This document shows, piece by piece, positions 37,440 through 47,027 of a stretch of 64,000 bases of DNA. Below the pieces are notes generated by a model. It ran no database searches, was not told the origin of the DNA, and was given only the letters and a program-made list of their open reading frames with translations. This DNA comes from Pseudoduganella dura. Lineage in GTDB: Bacteria; Pseudomonadota; Gammaproteobacteria; Burkholderiales; Burkholderiaceae_D. The DNA is taken from positions 2,666,001 to 2,730,000 of the forward strand of contig NZ_WNWM01000002.1 of the NCBI RefSeq assembly GCF_009727155.1, read 5' to 3'. Both the position numbers and the translations under genes were made by a program. How positions within the stretch are numbered: position 1 is the first letter of the stretch; each line of letters starts with the position of its first letter.

Positions 37440-38015
37440 ATGGAAGCCTTCCTCGTCTCCACGGGCATCGTCGCCCTCGCCGAAATCGGCGACAAGACCC
37501 AGCTGCTCGCCTTCGTCCTCGCCGCCCAGTTCCGGCGCCCGCTGCCGATCGTCGGCGGCATCTTCGTCGCCACCGTCGTCAATCACTTCTGCGCGGCCGC
37601 CGTCGGCACCTGGCTGACCGACCTGCTGGGCCCCGGCGCGCTGCGCTGGATCCTGGGCGTGGGCTTCATCGCGATGGCCGCCTGGATCATGGTGCCGGAC
37701 GAGCTCGACGAGGACGATACCCCGGCCAGCCGCTATGGCGTGTTCACCGCCACGCTGGTCGCCTTCTTCCTGGCCGAGATGGGCGACAAGACGCAGATCG
37801 CCACCGTGGCGCTGGCCGCCCGCTTCGATGCGCTGATCCCGGTGGTCGTCGGCACCACGCTGGGCATGATGCTGGCCAACGTGCCCGCCGTGTACCTCGG
37901 CAAGCGCGCCGCCACCGCCGTCAACCTGAAGCTGGTGCACGGCATCGCCGCCGTGATCTTCGTGGTGCTGGGGGTGGCGACGCTGATGGGCGCGGGCACC
38001 GCCGTGGGGTTGTAA
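37440..38015 (+). CDS. TMEM165/GDT1 family (UPF0016) manganese/calcium transporter
   Basis: 191 residues with two copies of the family signature, EIGDKTQL (residues 15-22) and EMGDKTQI, in a six-helix protein. Family members export manganese or exchange divalent cations for protons. The ATG at 37440 is chosen over a TTG at 37410 because the family starts MEAFLVSTGIVALAE. The Mn2+ riboswitch upstream supports a manganese-detoxification role. Confidence 0.92.
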   Translation: MEAFLVSTGIVALAEIGDKTQLLAFVLAAQFRRPLPIVGGIFVATVVNHFCAAAVGTWLTDLLGPGALRWILGVGFIAMAAWIMVPDELDEDDTPASRYGVFTATLVAFFLAEMGDKTQIATVALAARFDALIPVVVGTTLGMMLANVPAVYLGKRAATAVNLKLVHGIAAVIFVVLGVATLMGAGTAVGL

Positions 38016-38072
38016 ACCCTGGGCAATGCCGGCGCACGCTTACCCCAGCGGCGTAGCCCCGGGGTGAGACCT

Positions 38073-38088
38073 CCGCCAGCGCTGGCGG
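38073..38088. repeat. 16-bp palindrome between convergent genes
   Basis: CCGCCAGC-GCTGGCGG is a perfect palindrome with no loop. A second dyad, AGGGG-ATCTGA-CCCCT, lies nearby at about 38112-38127. No T-run is present, so neither is a clear terminator. Confidence 0.6.
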
Positions 38089-38144
38089 CGAGCTCCGCCG
38101 CCGGCGCCAAAGGGGATCTGACCCCTGCGCCTGCCGTTGGTTGA

Positions 38145-41100
38145 TCAGGCCGGCGGCAAACGCAGTTCGACGGCGTGCTCGCGCCCGTCGTCGACCAGCG
38201 CGATCTCGTTGCCGTCCTGCGCAACGCCGTCGACAGCCAGCCCGGCCGCGCCCCGCGTCACCCGGATGATGTAGTTCGCCGAGCCATGGCGATACGACAG
38301 CGCGAAGCCGTCCCACTCGTCCGGCACCCGCGGCGCCAGTGCCAGCCGGTCGCCGTTGCGCGTCACGCCCAGCAGCGATTCGAGGATCAGCCGGTACATC
38401 CAGCCGGACGATCCCGTATACCAGCTCCAGCCGCCGCGCCCCACGTGCGGCTCCACCGCGTAGATGTCGGCCGTCACCACATAGGGCTCCACCTTGTAGA
38501 TGGCGGCGTTCTCCGCGCTGGACGCGTGCTGCACCGGGTTGATCAGCCGCATCAGCTCCCATGCCTTCGCGGTATCGCCCATCCTGGCGAACGCCATCAC
38601 GGTCCACACCGCGGCGTGCGTGTACTGGCCGCCGTTTTCGCGCACGCCCGGCACGTAGCCCTGGATATAGCCGGGGTTCGGGTCGGCCTTGTCGAACGGC
38701 GGGTCGAGCAGCTGGATCAGGCCGAAGTCGCGCTTGACCAGCCGCGCGTCGACCTGCGCCATCGCGCCCTTCACGCGTTCCGGATCGGCCGCGCCCGACA
38801 GCACGCCCCAGCTCTGCGAGATCGAGTCGATCTGGCATTCCTCGTTTTCGTGCGAGCCGAGCGGGGTGCCGTCGTCGAAGTAGGCGCGGCGATACCACTG
38901 GCCGTCCCACGCGTTCTGTTCGACATTGGCCGCCAGCTTCCTGGCTTCCTCCAGGCATTCATCGGCAAAGACCGCATCGCCGCGCCGCCCCGCCACCACG
39001 GCGAACTGCTGCAGCACGTCGATCAGGAACCATGCCAGCCACACGCTTTCGCCCTTGCCTTCGGCACCCACCTTGTCCATGCCGTCGTTCCAGTCGCAGG
39101 AACCGATCAGCGGCAGGCCGTGCACGCCGAAGCGCAGGCCGTGGCGGATCGCGCGCACGCAGTGTTCATACAGCGGCCCGGCCTGCGGCGATTTGCCCGG
39201 CATGTCGTAATACGAATCCTCGTCCGGCTTGACCGGGCGGCCATCGAGGTAGTGGGCCTGCTCGTCGAGCACCGCCATGTCGCCGGTCACCTGCACGTAG
39301 CGGGCCGTGGCCAGCGGCAGCCACAGGTAATCGTCCGAGCAGTGCGTGCGCACGCCACGGTCGGATGGCGGATGCCACCAGTGCTGCACGTCGCCCTCGG
39401 CGAACTGGTGCGCCGCGCACAGCACCAGGTGCTCGCGCAGCAGTTGCGGCTCGGTATGCACCATCGCCATCGCATCCTGCAGCTGGTCGCGGTAGCCGAA
39501 AGCGCCGCCGGACTGGTAATAGCCGCTGCGTGCCCACAGCCGGCAGGCGATGGTCTGGTACATCAGCCAGCCGTTGGCGATCACGTCCAGCGCCGGGTCG
39601 GGCGTGGCGATCTGCACCGCGCCCAGCGTGGCGTGCCAGTGCGCGTGCACCGCGGCCAGTGCTTCCCGCGCGGCGCCCGCGCCGCCATGCTTCTGCACCA
39701 TCGTGCTGGCATCGGCATTGCGGCGCCCGCCCATGCCGAGCACGAACACGAGTTCGCGCTCTTCGCCAGGCAACAGCTCGAACGGCACCTGCAGCGCCCC
39801 GCAGCTGTCCAGGCCGGTACCGACCTTGCCCGACAGCCGCTGCCGCCGCAGCGCGGCCGGGCTGGCCAGCGTGCCATTGCGGCCCAGGAATTCGGTGCGG
39901 TCGGTCGTGACCGTGCGGGTGGCCGCGTCGACATTGAAGAACGCCACCCGGCCGGAGAACTCGGTGTTGTACGGGTTGCGGGCGAACAAGGCGCCGCTGA
40001 CGCCATCCTGTTCCGTCACCAGGTGCATGCCCGATTTCGAACGCATTTCCCCCAGCACCCATTCGACATAGCCGGTGGCCGACAGCTTGCGCGGCACCAG
40101 CGACACGTTGCGCACCTTCAGCACCGTGTAGCGTACCGGCGCATCGGTCGACACATACGTCGTCAGCGCCGACGTGATGCCGGCCTCGGTGTGCTCGAAC
40201 GTGCTGTAGCCGAAGCCGTGGCGCGTCACGTAGTCGCCGCTGCCGCGTGCCGGCAGCGGGGTCGGCGACCAGAAGTGGCCGCTGCTCTCGTCGCGCAGGT
40301 AGAACGCCTCGCCGCTGGCATCGGTGACCGGGTCGTTGTGCCATGGCGTGAGCCGGAATTCATGGGCGTTTTCGTGCCACGTGTAAGCCTGCCCGCTTTC
40401 CGAGATCACGCTGCCGAACTGCGCATTGGCCAGCACGTTCGACCACGGCGCCGGCGTAACGCGGCCATGGCCGGTGACGATCACGTACTCGCGCCCGTCC
40501 GGCGTGAAGCCGCCGAAGCCGTTCCACAGGATCAGGTCGTGCGGGATGTGCGTCGCCGGGCCGGCATCGTCGTATTCGCCGCGGCTGTCTGCCAGCAGCG
40601 GCGGCATGCGCAGCGCCGGCGGGCCGGAGCGCTTGATCTGCTCGGCCAGCGGGCCGCGCGCGTCGTTGACGATCACCCGGGCCACGGTCTGCAGCAGGAT
40701 GCGGTCTTCGCTCGAGATCTGTTCCAGCGGCCGCACGAAGATGCCGCCGGGGCGGTCGATCGCCTGCGCATCGATGCCCGAAGCGATCATGCCGATGATC
40801 TGGTCGTACAGCGCCTGGCGGTAGCCGGACGTATCCTCGAACCAGATCACCAGGTCGACCACCAGGCCCTTCAGGCGCCAGTACGAGTGCGCCTGCACCA
40901 TCTGCCGCGCCACTTCGATGTTGGCCGAATCCTTCACCTGCAGCAGCACGATCGGCAGGTCGCCGGAAATGGCGTACGGCCACAGGCCGGACTGGCCGCG
41001 CCCGTTCCTGATCAGCACCGAAGGCTCTGCGCGCAGCGCCGCGTTCGGATAGATCACGTGGTTCGCCAGGCGGCTGTAGAGCTGGCCGTCCGCCTCGCTG

Positions 41101-44100
41101 GCGTTCAGCTGGCGCAGCACGACCTGGCTGTGCGTCCAGGCCAGCTCGAACACGCGGTCGGCCATGTGGCGGTCCTGGTACTTGTCGATCAGGTGCCGCG
41201 CCGCTTCGCGCGTTTCCGTCATGCCGGTGGCGATGTCCACCGTGGCCACCTGGTCCGGCTGCAGCGTGATGCGGTAGCGGATCGCCACCGCCGGGTCCAG
41301 CACGGAGCCGTGGCCGCCGGCCAGCGGGCCCGGCTCGACCAGCGCGCGCGGCGCCCGCACGGTGTTGCCGCGGCCGATGAAGTGCGCGCGGTCCGTTTCG
41401 TAAGACACCTCGACCACTTCGGCATCGTGCACCGTCATCACGTGCAGCATGAAGGGTGGCTGCTCGTCCTTGCCGCGCGGGCGGCGCGTGCACAGGATCG
41501 CGCTCTCGTCGCGAATGATCTCGGTCTGCACGAACAGCTTGGAAAATGCCGGGTGCGCCGCGTCGGCGGCGGCCGGCGCCATTACCACTTCGGCAAAGCT
41601 GGTCAGCTCGATCGTGCGCGGCCGTGTCGAATTGTTCGTCACGCGCAGCCGGCGCATCTCGATATCGTCTTCCGGCGAGACCACGATTTCGGTGTACAGG
41701 TCGATGCCGCGGTCGCTGCGCCGGAACTCGGCGCGGCCTTCGGAGAAGATCACTTCGTAGTGGTCCGGTTCGGCCAGCGTGGGCTGGTAGGTGTTCGACC
41801 AGAAGTGCCCTTCCTCGTCGCGCACGTAGCAGAACTGGCCCCAGTTGTCGCGCGTGGTGTCCTCGCGCCAGCGCGTTACCGCGAGATCGCGCCAGCGGCT
41901 GTAGCTGCCGCCGGCGGCGGTGACCATCACGTGGTAGCGCCCGTTCGACAGCAGCTGCACTTCCGGTATCGGCGTGTTCGGCTGCGTCAGCACGCGCACC
42001 GGCGCGGCCTGGTCGTGCGACGTGGAGCGCACCGCCGCGGCCTGCTCGGAACTGCTCGAGAAGAACGCGCCGATGCGCGGGCTGCGTTCCTGCAGCATCA
42101 GCAGCGCCGACTGCAGCATCGGGTCCGATTCGAAGCGGCGCTGCATCGGCCGGTCGTGCAGCAGGTAGGACAGCGACAGCAGGCCCATGCCCTGGTGGTG
42201 CACCATGAAAGACTTGACGACCGCGAACGCCTGGCCGCGCGGCAGCCGCGCCGGCGTATAGTCGACCGCCTCGTAGAAGCCATAGCGGCCCATGAAGCCG
42301 AGGCCGGCCATCTTCTGCAGGTTCTGGCACGCCGCCTCCGGCTCGACCATCAGCGCCATCATCGAGGCATAGGGGGCAATCACCAGGTCGTCAGCCAGGC
42401 CGCGCTTCATGCCAGTGCCGGGCACGCCGAAGGCGCGGTACTGGTAGTTCATCGCCGCGTCCATCGTGGTGTAACCGGATTCCGAAACGCCCCACGGCAC
42501 ATTGCGCTGCCGGCCGTATTCGATCTGCGCCGCCACCACCGAATGGTAGGTCTGGTCCAGCAGGGTATCCGGATAGGTCGGCATCACCAGCAGCGGCATC
42601 AGGTACTCGAACATCGAGCCGCTCCACGACAGCAGCACCGGCTGGCCGTGCACGATGCACAACTGCCGGCCGAGCGCGAACCAGTGCTCCTGCGGCAGCT
42701 GGCCCTGCGCCACGGCCACGTAGCTGGCCAGCCGCGATTCGGAGGCGAGCAGGTCGTAATAGCTGGCGTCGAGCCGGCGTTCGCTGACGTTGTAGCCGAT
42801 CGCCAGCAGCCTGGTGGTGCGGTTGTACAGGAAGCCGTAGTCGACGTGCGCCAGGTCGCGGGCCTGTGCCGCCAGCGCCAGCATCGTGCCGATGCGTTCG
42901 CGCGCCACGGCCGCGCCCTGCTCCACCAGCACACCGAGCTGTTCGCGGCGCTCGCGCTCGCCCGGCGCCAGGTCGGACAGCGGCGCGCCGGCCGGCGGAT
43001 AGGCGGCCAGTTCGCGCAGGGTCGGGATCTTCAGCAACGAGGTATCGAGGAGCGTGCCGGTGCCGCCGGCAATCCACGGTGCCAGCGCATTGAGTTCATC
43101 GAGCGCGGTGCGGCACTGCGCGGCCAGCGCGCCGGCCCACATCCGCGCCGTGGCCGCCGTGTCGCTTCCCGCCAGGGCAGGCTGCGCGGCAAAGGCCTCG
43201 GCGCCGGCGGTGGCCCGCTCGAGCCAGGCGCGCAGTTCCGGCAAATTGGACGGATACAAAGGTTGTTGCGGCGCGATGGCTTCCTGCAGCGCCGCCAGCG
43301 CCCCGGTGTCGAGTCCTTCGACCCCGGCGGCCGCCTCCTGCAGCACGCGCAGCGTGGTTTCCAGGCCGGTGCCGATCTGCGGCCCGAGGACCGGATCGTC
43401 CGCCGCGTTCAGCAGCGCGGCCTGCAATGTCAGCAAATGGCCGGTCAGGTTGCCGCTGTCCACGGCCGACACGTACATCGGATGCAGCGGCTTTTTCGAT
43501 TGCGTGTCGTACCAGTTATAGAAATGGCCCTGGTAGCGTTCCAGTCCGGCCATCGAATCGAGCGTGTTGCGGGTACGCTGCAGCATTTGCGCCAGTGTCA
43601 CATAGCCGAAGTCGTAGGCGCTCACATTGGCCAGCAGCGCCATGCCAATGTTGGTGGGCGACGTGCGGTGCGCGATCACGGTACCCGGATGTTCCTGCAC
43701 GTTATCCGGCGGCAGCCAGTTGTCGTCCGGCCCCACAAAGGCGTCGAACCATGCCCAGGTCTTGCGCGCCAGCGCGTGCAGGAACTCGCGCTGGTCGCCG
43801 GTCAGTTGCGCCGCCAGGCGCTCGACCGGGCGGCTGATCCACCATGCGACCACCGGGGCGACCAGCCAGGCAACCAGGAAAATGGCGGCGGCCTCGAACG
43901 CCTTGACGCGCCACAGCGCCAGCCCGGCGCCGACCGCCAGCGCCAGCACGGGCGACATCCACATCGCCCGCCAGCTGGCGACCAGCCCGCCGTTCGCGTG
44001 CGACAGCGCCGACGGGCGCCATTGCAGCAGGTGCTTCTTCGAAACCAGCAGGCGCCACGTGGTGCGCGCGACGGCATCGAGGCTGATGTAGGCCTCGTAC

Positions 44101-46823
44101 GGCAGGAATACCAGCGACAGGACGCCGTGCGCGAAGTGCAGCGCGCTGCGGCGCAGCGAATTGGGCAGGTGCTGCCGCCACAGGGTATCGGGCGACTTGT
44201 GCGCCAGGTCGTACAGCGCGGCGGCGATGGCCGGCACGAAGATGATGGCCAGCACCATGCTGGTATAGAACCACGGGTGCGGCAGCACGGCGAAGGCGAA
44301 CAGCAGCGACAGCGTCAGTGCCGGCGCCACCAGGCTGCGGCGCAGGTTGTCGAACAGCTTCCAGCGCGACAGCGGCGACAGCGGATTCTTTTCACGCGCG
44401 CCGGTGGCCGTCGGTACCCGGCCGAACAGCCACCCGGCCAGTTGCCAGTCGCCGCGGATCCAGCGGTGGCGGCGGCTCACATCCTCGCGGTAGCGCTGCG
44501 GATACTGCTCGTACAGCTGGGCATCGGACAGCAGTCCGGCCCGCAGGTAGCAGCCCTCCAGCAGGTCGTGCGACAGGATGCGGTTTTCCGGGAAGCGTTC
44601 GCCCAGTGTCCGCTCGAACACGTCCAGGTCGTAGATGCCCTTGCCGATGAACGATCCCTCGGCGAACACGTCCTGGTAGACGTCGGATACGGTGCGCGTA
44701 TAGGGATCGATGCCCGGCTCGCCGCCGCACAGCCGTTCGTACCGCGAAGCATTCGGGCTGGGCAGGCTGACGGCCACGCGCGGCTGCAGGATGCCGTAGC
44801 CGGAGACCACGCGGTTGGTGCGCGGATCGATCCTGGGCTGGTTCAGCGGGTGCCGCATCGTGGCGATGAACTGGCGCGCCGAGTCGCGCGCCAGCTGTGT
44901 GTCCGCGTCCAGCGTAATCACGTATTTCACCGTCAGCAGCTGGCCGCTTTCGCCGGCGACGAGCACGAAGCGGTCGCGCGCGCCGCCGCGCAGGAAGCGG
45001 TTCAGGTCGGCCAGCTTGCCGCGCTTGCGTTCATGGCCCATCCACGTGTGCTCGGCCGGGTTCCACAGCCGGGGCCGGTGCAGCAGCGTGAAGGGCGTCC
45101 TGTTCTCGTCGCGGCCGTATTTGCGGTTCAGCTCGTCGATATGCGCCTTGGCCCGTTCGAGCAGGGGCGCATCCGTCGGCAGCGTTTCGCTTTGCGCATC
45201 GGCAAAGTCGGACAACAGGCAGAAATGCAGGTTCGGATCGCGGTTGGCGAGGAAGCGCACTTCGAGCTGCTCGCATAATTCGTCGACGTTGTCGGCGCTG
45301 TAGAACAGCGACGGCACGACCACGGCGGCGCGCGCATCGGACGGAATGCCTTCCTTGAAATCCATCCGTGGCAGCGGACTGGGGTGGGTGACCAGCGTGG
45401 CGACCCAGTTCACCAGCGCCAGGGCCAGCTGGCTGCTGCCCATCAGGCCCAGTATGGCCAGCACGGCGATTTCCCAGCCCGCCACGCCATCGCGCACCGC
45501 GCGCTCGACCATCAGCGCCGTGGCGATCACCGACAGCGCGGCGATCGCGCCCAGGTACGACGTCAGCGGCGCGGCGCGCACGGTGGCGCGCAATGCCTCA
45601 CGCGGCGTGCGGCGCCGGGCCACCTTCTGTTCCAGCAGCAGCACACCCTTGTCGATCAGGTAGAAGCCCACGTGCCCGTGCCGCGGGTCGTCGCTGCCGC
45701 CATGGGTGCGCGCCAGTTCGACCGCCGCTTCCGCCACCTGCGCTTCGGAAAGCTTGCTGCCGCGGGCGATCTTCTCGACCACGTGGCGGTACTGGTCGCG
45801 GGTGGCGAAATCCATCGCGCCGTAGATGCCGGACGGATCGTCGCGCAGCGCGCGTTCGACGGTGCTCATCGTTTCGACGAATTCCTGCCAGTCCATCGTG
45901 CCGACGAAGCGCAGGCTGCCGATCGTGTTGGCGATCGACACCTGGTCGGCCGCCTGCTGGCCGATCTCGGCCTGGATCTGCTGCTCGATCGTCTGGCCCG
46001 ATTCGGCTAGCCGATAGGTGACCCAGGTGAGCGCCAGCGTCAGCGCCGGGCTCTGGCCCTGCAGCCGCCGCGCCAGCTCGGCCACGAAACCGCTCGTGAT
46101 CGGCGGGTTCGAACGGGCCATGTCGGCCACCAGCAGGATCAGGCCGGAAGGGTTCTTGTCGGCGATTTCCACCATGCCGTCGGCCCAGGTGTTCGCCAGG
46201 TCGCGCTGGTAGCGGTTCTCGGCCACCCGGGCGGCCACCCGGCGCAGGTTTTCCAGCAGCGCCAGGCGCAGCATGATCGGGATCGCCCACAGTTCGCCGA
46301 GCTTGAGCGGAGCCAGTTCCTGGTAAGCCTCGACGAAGCGGCACAGGCTTTCCGGGTCCACGCGGCCGTCGCCATGGGCGATCACCTCCAGGGCCAGCTT
46401 GTAGACCCGCGGCGTGCCTTCGGCGGCGCCCTTCGCGAGCCGCGGCAACTCCTTGCTGTAATCCTTCGGCAGGTGGCGCCGCGCGATACGGATCTGTTCT
46501 TCGATCAGGTAATAGTTATCGAGCAGCCATTCGGAAGCGGGCGTGATCTGGCGGCCTTCCTTGACGGCGGCGGTCAGCTCGTCGGCGGTGCCGCGCAACA
46601 GCCGCGCATTGTCCGCCAGGCGCGCCAGCAGGCGGTCGGGACCGCCGCGCCTGCTCAATACATGCGCCTCGGCCAGCGTGCGGCCATGGTGGGCCATCTG
46701 CTGGGCACTGTAGAGCTCCGCGCGGAGCGGCAGGTCTTCTTCGGTATCGGGTGCGGCGGAACCGGGCGCGGCTTCCTGGAATCCGGCGGCGAGGCCGGGC
46801 CACAATTTGAGGTGTTCTTTCAA
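38145..46823 (-). CDS. ndvB: Cyclic beta-1,2-glucan synthase (NdvB/ChvB-like)
   Basis: 2892 residues, the usual size. It makes periplasmic cyclic beta-1,2-glucan, which serves osmotic adaptation and host interaction. Order: an N-terminal cytosolic part; membrane helices near 410-480; a GT84 glycosyltransferase core with LDADTQLARD near residue 638 and RRHRWIRGDWQ near 783; more helices at about 830-1000; a DUF3131-type glycoamylase-like module; then two GH94-like regions with SGLWPYAISGD near 1940 and the phosphorylase motif GSCDWNDGMD near 2575. It starts with TTG at 46823, preceded by GAGG five bases away. No frameshift is seen. A single-gene unit. Confidence 0.95.
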   Translation of the reverse strand: MKEHLKLWPGLAAGFQEAAPGSAAPDTEEDLPLRAELYSAQQMAHHGRTLAEAHVLSRRGGPDRLLARLADNARLLRGTADELTAAVKEGRQITPASEWLLDNYYLIEEQIRIARRHLPKDYSKELPRLAKGAAEGTPRVYKLALEVIAHGDGRVDPESLCRFVEAYQELAPLKLGELWAIPIMLRLALLENLRRVAARVAENRYQRDLANTWADGMVEIADKNPSGLILLVADMARSNPPITSGFVAELARRLQGQSPALTLALTWVTYRLAESGQTIEQQIQAEIGQQAADQVSIANTIGSLRFVGTMDWQEFVETMSTVERALRDDPSGIYGAMDFATRDQYRHVVEKIARGSKLSEAQVAEAAVELARTHGGSDDPRHGHVGFYLIDKGVLLLEQKVARRRTPREALRATVRAAPLTSYLGAIAALSVIATALMVERAVRDGVAGWEIAVLAILGLMGSSQLALALVNWVATLVTHPSPLPRMDFKEGIPSDARAAVVVPSLFYSADNVDELCEQLEVRFLANRDPNLHFCLLSDFADAQSETLPTDAPLLERAKAHIDELNRKYGRDENRTPFTLLHRPRLWNPAEHTWMGHERKRGKLADLNRFLRGGARDRFVLVAGESGQLLTVKYVITLDADTQLARDSARQFIATMRHPLNQPRIDPRTNRVVSGYGILQPRVAVSLPSPNASRYERLCGGEPGIDPYTRTVSDVYQDVFAEGSFIGKGIYDLDVFERTLGERFPENRILSHDLLEGCYLRAGLLSDAQLYEQYPQRYREDVSRRHRWIRGDWQLAGWLFGRVPTATGAREKNPLSPLSRWKLFDNLRRSLVAPALTLSLLFAFAVLPHPWFYTSMVLAIIFVPAIAAALYDLAHKSPDTLWRQHLPNSLRRSALHFAHGVLSLVFLPYEAYISLDAVARTTWRLLVSKKHLLQWRPSALSHANGGLVASWRAMWMSPVLALAVGAGLALWRVKAFEAAAIFLVAWLVAPVVAWWISRPVERLAAQLTGDQREFLHALARKTWAWFDAFVGPDDNWLPPDNVQEHPGTVIAHRTSPTNIGMALLANVSAYDFGYVTLAQMLQRTRNTLDSMAGLERYQGHFYNWYDTQSKKPLHPMYVSAVDSGNLTGHLLTLQAALLNAADDPVLGPQIGTGLETTLRVLQEAAAGVEGLDTGALAALQEAIAPQQPLYPSNLPELRAWLERATAGAEAFAAQPALAGSDTAATARMWAGALAAQCRTALDELNALAPWIAGGTGTLLDTSLLKIPTLRELAAYPPAGAPLSDLAPGERERREQLGVLVEQGAAVARERIGTMLALAAQARDLAHVDYGFLYNRTTRLLAIGYNVSERRLDASYYDLLASESRLASYVAVAQGQLPQEHWFALGRQLCIVHGQPVLLSWSGSMFEYLMPLLVMPTYPDTLLDQTYHSVVAAQIEYGRQRNVPWGVSESGYTTMDAAMNYQYRAFGVPGTGMKRGLADDLVIAPYASMMALMVEPEAACQNLQKMAGLGFMGRYGFYEAVDYTPARLPRGQAFAVVKSFMVHHQGMGLLSLSYLLHDRPMQRRFESDPMLQSALLMLQERSPRIGAFFSSSSEQAAAVRSTSHDQAAPVRVLTQPNTPIPEVQLLSNGRYHVMVTAAGGSYSRWRDLAVTRWREDTTRDNWGQFCYVRDEEGHFWSNTYQPTLAEPDHYEVIFSEGRAEFRRSDRGIDLYTEIVVSPEDDIEMRRLRVTNNSTRPRTIELTSFAEVVMAPAAADAAHPAFSKLFVQTEIIRDESAILCTRRPRGKDEQPPFMLHVMTVHDAEVVEVSYETDRAHFIGRGNTVRAPRALVEPGPLAGGHGSVLDPAVAIRYRITLQPDQVATVDIATGMTETREAARHLIDKYQDRHMADRVFELAWTHSQVVLRQLNASEADGQLYSRLANHVIYPNAALRAEPSVLIRNGRGQSGLWPYAISGDLPIVLLQVKDSANIEVARQMVQAHSYWRLKGLVVDLVIWFEDTSGYRQALYDQIIGMIASGIDAQAIDRPGGIFVRPLEQISSEDRILLQTVARVIVNDARGPLAEQIKRSGPPALRMPPLLADSRGEYDDAGPATHIPHDLILWNGFGGFTPDGREYVIVTGHGRVTPAPWSNVLANAQFGSVISESGQAYTWHENAHEFRLTPWHNDPVTDASGEAFYLRDESSGHFWSPTPLPARGSGDYVTRHGFGYSTFEHTEAGITSALTTYVSTDAPVRYTVLKVRNVSLVPRKLSATGYVEWVLGEMRSKSGMHLVTEQDGVSGALFARNPYNTEFSGRVAFFNVDAATRTVTTDRTEFLGRNGTLASPAALRRQRLSGKVGTGLDSCGALQVPFELLPGEERELVFVLGMGGRRNADASTMVQKHGGAGAAREALAAVHAHWHATLGAVQIATPDPALDVIANGWLMYQTIACRLWARSGYYQSGGAFGYRDQLQDAMAMVHTEPQLLREHLVLCAAHQFAEGDVQHWWHPPSDRGVRTHCSDDYLWLPLATARYVQVTGDMAVLDEQAHYLDGRPVKPDEDSYYDMPGKSPQAGPLYEHCVRAIRHGLRFGVHGLPLIGSCDWNDGMDKVGAEGKGESVWLAWFLIDVLQQFAVVAGRRGDAVFADECLEEARKLAANVEQNAWDGQWYRRAYFDDGTPLGSHENEECQIDSISQSWGVLSGAADPERVKGAMAQVDARLVKRDFGLIQLLDPPFDKADPNPGYIQGYVPGVRENGGQYTHAAVWTVMAFARMGDTAKAWELMRLINPVQHASSAENAAIYKVEPYVVTADIYAVEPHVGRGGWSWYTGSSGWMYRLILESLLGVTRNGDRLALAPRVPDEWDGFALSYRHGSANYIIRVTRGAAGLAVDGVAQDGNEIALVDDGREHAVELRLPPA

Positions 46824-47027
46824 GGGAGCCTCGCTTCGGGGCGGCAGGCAGGAGGCCCGCCACGACTGGAGTATGTTGCAGGAAATATTATTCCGGCGCG
46901 CGGCAGCCTACTGTTCGGTAGCGAACATACGGATGATGCACTGCAAAAAAAACCGCCTGTTACGGCGCAGGACCTCCGTCACGAGCAAAAGCAAAGCGGC
47001 CCGCAGGCCGCCTTGGAGAATGACCGG

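Noticed and set aside
38175-45278. Plus-strand open frame of 2367 codons opposite the glucan synthase gene
   Set aside because: It is antisense to a clear NdvB. Its composition (His, Arg, Gln, Val-rich) is that of a shadow frame caused by GC-rich third positions, and no domain is recognisable.
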